A model generated the notes under the pieces. It saw nothing but the letters and a program-made list of their open reading frames with translations. It did no database searches and had not been told where the DNA came from. 64,000 nucleotides of DNA from Pseudomonas atagonensis. GTDB taxonomy: Bacteria; Pseudomonadota; Gammaproteobacteria; Pseudomonadales; Pseudomonadaceae. The stretch covers positions 1-64,000 of the forward strand of contig NZ_VXCA01000028.1 of the NCBI RefSeq assembly GCF_011369485.1. The letters are read 5' to 3'. The position numbers and the translations under genes are program-made. Below are positions 58,159-64,000 of the stretch, in pieces (the first letter of the stretch is position 1; each line of letters opens with the position of its first letter).

Positions 58159-58851
58159 TCAGTTGCCCGGTTTCCAGGCACCGGCGTTCATGCCATCGAC
58201 CAGGCGATTGATCGCCTCGCGCATGGCCAGATCGAGGACTTTGCCGTTGAGGGTCGAATCGTAGGCAGCGGTGCCGCCGAAGCCGATGATTTCACGGTTG
58301 GACAAGGCGTACTCGCCGGCGCCCTGGGTCGAATACACCACTTCGGAAGTGCTGATGTTGACGATGTTCAGGTTGACCTTGGCGTAGGCGACCTGAGTCT
58401 TGCCACGGCCGAGAATGCCGAACAGTTGATGATCGCCGGTTTCTTTGCGGCCGAACTCGGTGACGTCACCGGTGACCACGTAATCGGCGCCCTTGAGGCG
58501 CTGGGCCTGACCCTTGATCGCCGCTTCCTGCTGGATCTCGCCCATGTTGTCGCGATCCAGTACCGAGAAACGGTTGGTCTGCTGCAGGTGGGTGATCAGG
58601 ATGGTCTTGGCCTGGCCGCCGAGACGGTCGACGCCGTCGGAGAAGATCCCGCGCATATAGCTGGAGCGGTTATCGAACTTGCCCACCGCCATTGGCACGC
58701 GTACGCCGGTCCAGACTTGCGTGGCGCTTTCCACCTTGGCCACCGGCAATGCACGGGAGCTTTCAGTGGCGCAGCCGGAAAGCGTGGTGGCCAGCGTGCC
58801 AAGCACGGCGATGGCAACGCCTGAGACCAACATCCGGGAGATCATTCTCAC
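58159..58851 (-). CDS. CsgG/HfaB-family lipoprotein
   Basis: A 230-residue lipoprotein, first in the trio. Lipobox LSGC near residue 26 follows a hydrophobic signal; the remainder is a CsgG-like domain (VPMAVGKFDNRSSYMRG, RFSVLDRDNMGEIQQEAAIKGQ, ADYVVTGDVTEFG, a central IVNISTSEVVYS). CsgG proper forms an outer-membrane secretion pore for curli; here no curli genes are present, so the cargo or role is unknown. The GTG at 58851 with an AAGGA site is preferred over the ATG at 58845; the longer frame lacks one. Confidence 0.87.
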   Translation of the reverse strand: MRMISRMLVSGVAIAVLGTLATTLSGCATESSRALPVAKVESATQVWTGVRVPMAVGKFDNRSSYMRGIFSDGVDRLGGQAKTILITHLQQTNRFSVLDRDNMGEIQQEAAIKGQAQRLKGADYVVTGDVTEFGRKETGDHQLFGILGRGKTQVAYAKVNLNIVNISTSEVVYSTQGAGEYALSNREIIGFGGTAAYDSTLNGKVLDLAMREAINRLVDGMNAGAWKPGN

Positions 58852-58998
58852 TGGGTATTTCCTTCTTGAAAAACGGTATGTCCCGGCGTGATAAAGCGCT
58901 GGGGAGCGGAAAAGGGGCGGCATTATGACAAAGTGCCATCATTGAAGACAGGTTTTTTTGACGCCAGTGAATTGGCTATTCGAACATACGCAAAACCT

Positions 58999-59077
58999 TG
59001 TAGGAGTGAGCCTGTTCGCGATAGCGGTTGATGCTGTCTGACACACCGCTATCGCGAGCAGGCTCACTCCTACAGGG
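58999..59077. repeat. Diverged REP-type palindrome
   Basis: Arms GTAGGAGTGAGCCTGTTCGCG and CGCGAGCAGGCTCACTCCTAC around an inner GCTGTCTGACA; related in layout to the GAGCGGGCTTGCTCGCG family but with its own consensus. It lies between the CsgG operon promoter and the dnaE2 stop. Confidence 0.88.
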
Positions 59078-59087
59078 GGTGTGTTTA

Positions 59088-62000
59088 TCAGTGGAAGTCG
59101 CGGCTCTGTACGCGGATGCCGTTGAGCAGCGGGCTCAGGTCGCTCAGGCGTCCGGCGATCAGGTGGCGCACTTCGCCTTCGCGCTCCCAGCGCCCGTCGA
59201 CCTTGAGCAGTTGCGAGCCCACCAGCACCTGGCGCTGACGCTCGGCCAGGTCGCGCCAGACCACCACGTTGACGTTGCCGAACTCGTCTTCCAGGGTCAC
59301 GAAGGTCACGCCGCTGGCGGTGCCGGGGCGTTGTCGACCAGTGACCAGCCCGGCGATGCTCACCGGGCGACCGTGCTCGACGTCGAGCAATTCCCGTGAG
59401 CTGCGGCAACGCCGTGCGCTCAATTCGTCGCGCAGCAAGGCCAGCGGGTGCGGGCCCAAGGTGGTGCCGACCGTGGCGTAATCGGCGTGCAGATCCTCGC
59501 CGACGCTGGGCTTGGGCAGCAGCACTTCAGGTTCCTCCTCACTCGGCAACCCGGCAAACAGCCCCAGCTGCTTTTGCACACCGGCCACTTCCCAACGCGC
59601 CCGATGGCGATGCCCGGCCAGCCCGCGCAACGCTCCGGAATCCGCCAGCAACGCTTGCGCCCGACTGTCGAGTGCGGCGCGCTCGCCCAGATCGGCAACA
59701 TCGGCAAACGCCCCCCGCGCCCGCGCCGCTTCGATACGCCGGGCATCGTCCTCGCGAAAGCCCTTGATCATGCGCAGGCCCATGCGGATCGCCGGTTGTG
59801 CGCCGGTGGTGGTTTCCAGGCTGCAATCCCAGTCACTGGCGCGCACGTCCACCGGGCGAATCTGCAATTGATGCCGCCGTGCGTCCTGCAAAATCTGGTC
59901 GGGACTGTAGAAACCCATCGGCCAACTGTTGATCAGCGCGCAGGCGAAGGCCGCCGGTTCGTGACATTTGAGCCAGCAACTGGCGTAAGTCAGCAAGGCG
60001 AAACTGGCGGCGTGGGATTCAGGAAAGCCGTAACTGCCGAAACCCTTGATCTGCTCGAAGATCTGCGCGGCGAACTCGGGGGTGTAGCCGTTTTTCTTCA
60101 TGCCGGCGGCGAGGCGTTCCTTGTGCGGTTCGAGGCCGCCGTGACGTTTCCACGCGGCCATCGAACGGCGCAACTGATCGGCCTCGCCGGGGCTGTAGTC
60201 GGCAGCAACAATGGCGATCTGCATCACTTGTTCTTGAAACAGCGGTACGCCGAGCGTGCGCTTAAGCACCACTTCAAGTTCCGGTGAAGGATAGGTTTCC
60301 GGTTCTTCCTTGTTTCTGCGGCGTAGATACGGATGGACCATGCCACCCTGAATGGGCCCCGGTCGAACGATCGCCACTTCGATCACCAGATCGTAAAACT
60401 TCGCCGGTTTCAGGCGTGGCAGCATCGACATCTGCGCCCGCGATTCGATCTGGAACACACCGATGGTGTCGGCGCGGCTGATCATCTCGTAGGTCGGCTT
60501 GTCTTCGGACGGGATCGTCGCCAGGCTCAGATCCATATTGCGATGGCGGCTCAGCAAGTCGAAACAGCGGCGGATCGCACTGAGCATGCCCAGCGCCAGA
60601 ATATCGACCTTGAGCAGCCCCACCGCGTCGAGGTCATCCTTGTCCCACTGAATGATCGTGCGCTCGGCCATTGCCGCGTTTTCCACCGGCACCAGTGTGT
60701 CCAGCGGCTGCTCGGAAATCACGAAGCCGCCGGGGTGTTGCGACAGGTGCCGGGGGAAACCGATCAGTTGCCCGGTCAGGCTCAAGACCCGGCGCAGCAC
60801 CGGACTGTCGGGGTCGAAGCCGCCCTCCAGCAGGCGCGCCACGGGCGGGGTTTCATCACTCCAGTGGCCGCAGCAATCGGCCAATGCGTTGATCTGATCC
60901 GGCGGCAGCCCCAGCGCCTTGGCCACATCGCGCACCGCGCCGGCGGCGTGGTAAGTGCTGACCACCGCCGTCAGCGCTGCGCGATGCCGACCGTAACGGC
61001 GGAACACGTATTGCAGGACTTCTTCGCGGCGTTCGTGTTCGAAGTCGACATCGATGTCCGGTGGCTCGTTGCGCTCTTTCGACATGAAGCGCTCGAACAG
61101 CAGTGTGGTGCGATCCGGGTCGATTTCGGTGATGCCCAGGGCAAAACACACCGCCGAGTTGGCCGCCGAACCACGGCCCTGACAAAGGATGCGTTGCTGG
61201 CGGGCGAAGCGCACCACGTCGTGCACGGTGAGGAAGTAGCTTTCGTAGCCGAGTTCGGCGATCAGCTTCAGCTCATCGTCGATCTGCTTGAGGACTTTCG
61301 GCTGTACGCCTTTCGGCCAGCGCCAGGCGATGCCCTCCTCGGTCAGATGTCGCAACCATGAACGGCCGCTGTGCCCCTCGGGCACCAGTTCTTTCGGATA
61401 CTGATAACGCAGATCACCGAGATCGAAGGTGCAGCGCCGCGCCAGATTCACCGATTCGTCCAGCAAGGCCTGCGGGTACAAGGCCTGCAAGACGTCGAGG
61501 CTGCGCAAGTGCCGCTCGCCATTGGGGTGCAGACGCAAACCGGCCTCGGCCACCGGAACGTGATGGCGGATCGCGGTCATGGTGTCTTGCAGGGCGCGGC
61601 GGCCACGGGCGTGCATGTGCACATCGCCGCTGGCCACGGCGGGAATCTGCAGTTCGGCCGCCAGATTCAACAACATCGCCAGCCGTCGCTGATCGTCCTG
61701 CCCGCGATGCAACTGCACGGCCAGCCACAGCTGCTCGCCGAAGGTTTGCTTCAGCCAGTGGCCCTCTTCCCTGTCATCCAGCGTGTCCGGCACCCACAAC
61801 ACCAATAATCCCGGCAGTGGTTCACTGAAGTCCTCGCGCAGCACTTGGTACTGGCCTTTCTGCGTCCGCCGCCGGGCGCGGGTGATCAAGCCGCACAGTG
61901 CCTGATAGCCCTCAAGGCTCTCCACCAGCAGCACCAGTTTCGGGCCGTTGTCGATGCGGATTTCACTGCCGATGATCAGCGGCAACTCAACCGATTTCGC

Positions 62001-62165
62001 CGCTTGCCAGGCGCGAACGATTCCGGCCAGCGTGCATTCGTCGGTGATCGCCAGCGCCTGATAAGCGTGCTTTTTCGCCCGCTGGAACAGTTCCAGCGCA
62101 CTGGACGCACCGCGCTGGAAACTGAAATTCGACAGGCAGTGCAGTTCGGCATAACCGTGGCTCAT
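59088..62165 (-). CDS. dnaE2: Error-prone DNA polymerase DnaE2 (ImuC)
   Basis: A 1025-residue C-family polymerase. An N-terminal PHP domain (YAELHCLSNFSF) is followed by the palm with catalytic acids (PDIDVDFEHERREEV), fingers, and a C-terminal OB-type domain (SIAGLVTGRQRPGTASG). It is shorter than DnaE1 and lacks the tau-binding tail, as expected of DnaE2. With ImuA and ImuB it carries out damage-induced mutagenic synthesis. The ATG at 62165 overlaps the imuB stop by 4 bases (ATGA). Confidence 0.96.
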   Translation of the reverse strand: MSHGYAELHCLSNFSFQRGASSALELFQRAKKHAYQALAITDECTLAGIVRAWQAAKSVELPLIIGSEIRIDNGPKLVLLVESLEGYQALCGLITRARRRTQKGQYQVLREDFSEPLPGLLVLWVPDTLDDREEGHWLKQTFGEQLWLAVQLHRGQDDQRRLAMLLNLAAELQIPAVASGDVHMHARGRRALQDTMTAIRHHVPVAEAGLRLHPNGERHLRSLDVLQALYPQALLDESVNLARRCTFDLGDLRYQYPKELVPEGHSGRSWLRHLTEEGIAWRWPKGVQPKVLKQIDDELKLIAELGYESYFLTVHDVVRFARQQRILCQGRGSAANSAVCFALGITEIDPDRTTLLFERFMSKERNEPPDIDVDFEHERREEVLQYVFRRYGRHRAALTAVVSTYHAAGAVRDVAKALGLPPDQINALADCCGHWSDETPPVARLLEGGFDPDSPVLRRVLSLTGQLIGFPRHLSQHPGGFVISEQPLDTLVPVENAAMAERTIIQWDKDDLDAVGLLKVDILALGMLSAIRRCFDLLSRHRNMDLSLATIPSEDKPTYEMISRADTIGVFQIESRAQMSMLPRLKPAKFYDLVIEVAIVRPGPIQGGMVHPYLRRRNKEEPETYPSPELEVVLKRTLGVPLFQEQVMQIAIVAADYSPGEADQLRRSMAAWKRHGGLEPHKERLAAGMKKNGYTPEFAAQIFEQIKGFGSYGFPESHAASFALLTYASCWLKCHEPAAFACALINSWPMGFYSPDQILQDARRHQLQIRPVDVRASDWDCSLETTTGAQPAIRMGLRMIKGFREDDARRIEAARARGAFADVADLGERAALDSRAQALLADSGALRGLAGHRHRARWEVAGVQKQLGLFAGLPSEEEPEVLLPKPSVGEDLHADYATVGTTLGPHPLALLRDELSARRCRSSRELLDVEHGRPVSIAGLVTGRQRPGTASGVTFVTLEDEFGNVNVVVWRDLAERQRQVLVGSQLLKVDGRWEREGEVRHLIAGRLSDLSPLLNGIRVQSRDFH

Positions 62166-63577
62166 GCAAACCAGCCCTGCAGCCACAACGGACCGCCCTC
62201 GCCCACCGCCCGATAGGCCCAGCCTTGCTGACCGGCGCGGTTCTGGATCAGGTAATAATCGCGGCGCACATCGTCACCGTCCCACCAGCCGGATTCAATG
62301 CGCTCCGGGCCCATGAGGATCCGCGCCGAACCTTGCGGCACACTCTGCGGCTCGCCAAGCAACCAGCCCGGACGATGCACACCGGGCAAGCCCGGACACG
62401 GTTGTTTATCGACGCCGTTTTGCCAGGCGCACTCCGGTCGGTGATCCGCCTGAAAGCGCAGCCCCTGCACCGCGTCATCGCCCAGCCGTGCACGCAGGCG
62501 TTCGCGCAGTTGCTCCCAGGGCAAGGTCTGCTGCGGACGGTCGTCGAACAGTTCCTGAAACTGCGGCACGAAACTCGGCAGATCTTCGGCGCGCAAACGA
62601 AAGCCTCGTACCGGCGCCTCGACCTGCACCTGCTCCAAACGGCCACGGGCCAGCTCGAAAAGCATCGCCGGGTCACGTTCGGCGCTGAGCAGGCCGACCT
62701 TGATCACGGTGTCCGGCAGCCCGGCGTGTTCCAGATGCAGATCAAAGCGCTGCACACCGCTGTCACGCCCGCACAGGAAGGCTGACAGATCGCCGGTCAA
62801 ACGCCGTAAAGGGAACAACAAGGCTTGATGGGATTGCACGTCGAAATTGAGTTCGATGCGCACATCGAAACGATCCGGCGGCAGATAGAACGCCAGCGCC
62901 AGTGGCCGGGCGCCAAACAGGGTATCGAGGTGTTTGAGCATCGGCGCCTCGAAACGCCGGGCCAGCGCCTGACGCGGCAGGCTTTGCAGCTGGCTCAGAT
63001 TGCGCAGGCCCATGCGCGACAACGCTGTGGCCACGCCCGGCTCCAGACCGACGCGGTCAATCGGCAACTGGCCGAGATGATGCTGCAAGGCCTCGCCGTC
63101 CGGCACCACCAGCCCGTCATAAGCGTTGGCCAGAATACGTGCGGCCGCCGGGTTGGGCGCCGCGACGATGCGATGACGGAAACCCAGATCGGTCAGTTCC
63201 TTGCGCAACCGCGCCTCGAACTGCGCCCAGGAACCGAACAGGCCCAGGCTCGACTCGATTTCAAACACCACCGTGCGCGGGTAATGCACGCTGACCTGTG
63301 CACTGAAACGGTAGGCCCACGCGGCGAGAAACTGCTGCCAGTGTTCGACCTCGGCGGCTTCGTAATCGGCGGTGGCGAAACCTTTGCTCATGGCCTGGGC
63401 GGCCGTTATCGACTGGCCGGGACGCAGGCCGAGTTTGCGCGCCGGCGCATTCACCGCTTGCAGCACCCGGCGCTGGGCCGGGCCGCTGAGCAACACCAAA
63501 GGCTCATCGGGATCGGGACGCTGACGCAGCACGGCGTCGAGGGCCAATTGCGGAAAAAGGATACACACCCAGCGCAT
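62162..63577 (-). CDS. imuB: ImuB, inactive Y-family polymerase homologue
   Basis: A 471-residue protein of the Y-family polymerase fold. The N-terminus MRWVCILFPQLALDAV lacks the metal-binding DxD of active Y-polymerases, consistent with ImuB serving as an adaptor that brings DnaE2 to the beta clamp. The ATG at 63577 follows GAGGTCCTC; an upstream extension to 63679 overlaps imuA and is rejected. It begins 7 bases after the imuA stop and is coupled to dnaE2. Confidence 0.94.
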   Translation of the reverse strand: MRWVCILFPQLALDAVLRQRPDPDEPLVLLSGPAQRRVLQAVNAPARKLGLRPGQSITAAQAMSKGFATADYEAAEVEHWQQFLAAWAYRFSAQVSVHYPRTVVFEIESSLGLFGSWAQFEARLRKELTDLGFRHRIVAAPNPAAARILANAYDGLVVPDGEALQHHLGQLPIDRVGLEPGVATALSRMGLRNLSQLQSLPRQALARRFEAPMLKHLDTLFGARPLALAFYLPPDRFDVRIELNFDVQSHQALLFPLRRLTGDLSAFLCGRDSGVQRFDLHLEHAGLPDTVIKVGLLSAERDPAMLFELARGRLEQVQVEAPVRGFRLRAEDLPSFVPQFQELFDDRPQQTLPWEQLRERLRARLGDDAVQGLRFQADHRPECAWQNGVDKQPCPGLPGVHRPGWLLGEPQSVPQGSARILMGPERIESGWWDGDDVRRDYYLIQNRAGQQGWAYRAVGEGGPLWLQGWFA

Positions 63578-63584
63578 GAGGACC

Positions 63585-64000
63585 TCAATGACCCACGGCA
63601 AAGGCAATCGGCGCCGTACGCGCCAGCCCGCCACGGCACTTGAGTATGCGTAACTGCGCGGGCTGCGCGTCGATGGCAATGCGCAGCGCCGCCGGTGACG
63701 GGTTGACCGCCTCGCTCAAGGGGCGCCAGGCAAATGCCAGGGTCTGGCCGGTTTCCGCCGCCACTTGCAAACGGCGCAACGCACGGTCGTCAGCCTTGTG
63801 CGGCCAGCACAGCACCGCGCCGCAACTGCCCGAGCGCAGGCATTGTTCCGCCGCCCACAAGGCATCGCGCTCATTGGCCTGGATCACCGACAACTGGCGC
63901 AGATCGACCCCGGCACTGGCCCACGCCTGCGGGTACGGCACAAATGGCGGCGCCACCAGCACGATGCGCTCGCCCGCCGTCGACAGCCGCGCCAAGGTCG
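63585..64000 (-). CDS. imuA: ImuA, C-terminal part (cut by window edge)
   Basis: The last 138 or so codons of imuA: VLVAPPFVPYPQAWASAGVDL, a strand-loop of the RecA-like fold, RDALWAAEQCLRSGSCGAVLCW, and an ending ...APIAFAVGH. ImuA is a RecA-fold protein that regulates translesion synthesis with ImuB and DnaE2. The start and the expected LexA-controlled promoter lie beyond position 64000. A TTG at 63995 in frame is internal, not the start. Confidence 0.92.
   Translation of the reverse strand, partial: TLARLSTAGERIVLVAPPFVPYPQAWASAGVDLRQLSVIQANERDALWAAEQCLRSGSCGAVLCWPHKADDRALRRLQVAAETGQTLAFAWRPLSEAVNPSPAALRIAIDAQPAQLRILKCRGGLARTAPIAFAVGH

Overview
The window reads as chromosomal DNA of a fluorescent pseudomonad (Pseudomonas fluorescens group). 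The grounds are uniformly GC-rich coding with Pseudomonas-type gene neighbourhoods (cysI with a DUF934 gene, nfuA near cti and metH, imuA-imuB-dnaE2) and many palindromic REP-type repeats between genes. No rRNA, tRNA, CRISPR array, prophage or complete insertion sequence was seen.

Layout. 0-3 kb: a cobalamin riboswitch with a terminator hairpin, then cobalt uptake genes cbtB-cbtA and corrin-ring genes cobE-cobM. 3-11 kb: nfuA, an acyltransferase, the cis/trans fatty acid isomerase cti, and B12-dependent metH, which uses the cofactor made by the first operon. 11-27 kb: two very large minus-strand genes for LRR proteins with NEL-type E3 ubiquitin ligase domains (2225 and about 1610 residues). 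They flank a segment with a DUF2970 gene, a periplasmic binding protein, a 37-residue membrane peptide and the assimilatory sulfite/nitrite reductase cysI-DUF934. The first ligase keeps the catalytic CxD motif; in the second the cysteine is serine.

27-37.8 kb: sohB, a histidine phosphatase, an SCP2 protein, a RES-Xre toxin-antitoxin pair, an orphan hoxX-like gene, a LysR regulator, a fatty acid hydroxylase-SRPBCC fusion coupled to a strictosidine-synthase-like gene, and small proteins. 38-43.4 kb: a six-gene coupled operon with a stressosome-type module (RsbR, RsbS, RsbT, a HATPase-SpoIIE phosphatase fusion) feeding two histidine kinases, the second also carrying two receiver domains; no sigma-B-like factor is visible. 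43.6-48.5 kb: a UvrA paralogue and a PAS-containing hybrid kinase.

48.7-57 kb: a catabolic cluster with a GntR/FCD regulator, a divergent operator, a polyamine-type ABC transporter, two amidohydrolases and a flavin reductase-like protein, probably for uptake and hydrolysis of a small nitrogenous compound. 57.1-58.9 kb: a three-lipoprotein operon (CsgG-like, DUF4810, DUF799). 59.1-64 kb: the SOS mutasome genes dnaE2, imuB and the end of imuA, cut by the window edge.

The most unusual items are the NEL ligase pair (one with a triplicated linker-LRR module, one with a lost catalytic cysteine), the stressosome wired to two-component proteins, and a 178-bp palindromic element present twice in opposite orientation (32.63 and 53.41 kb).
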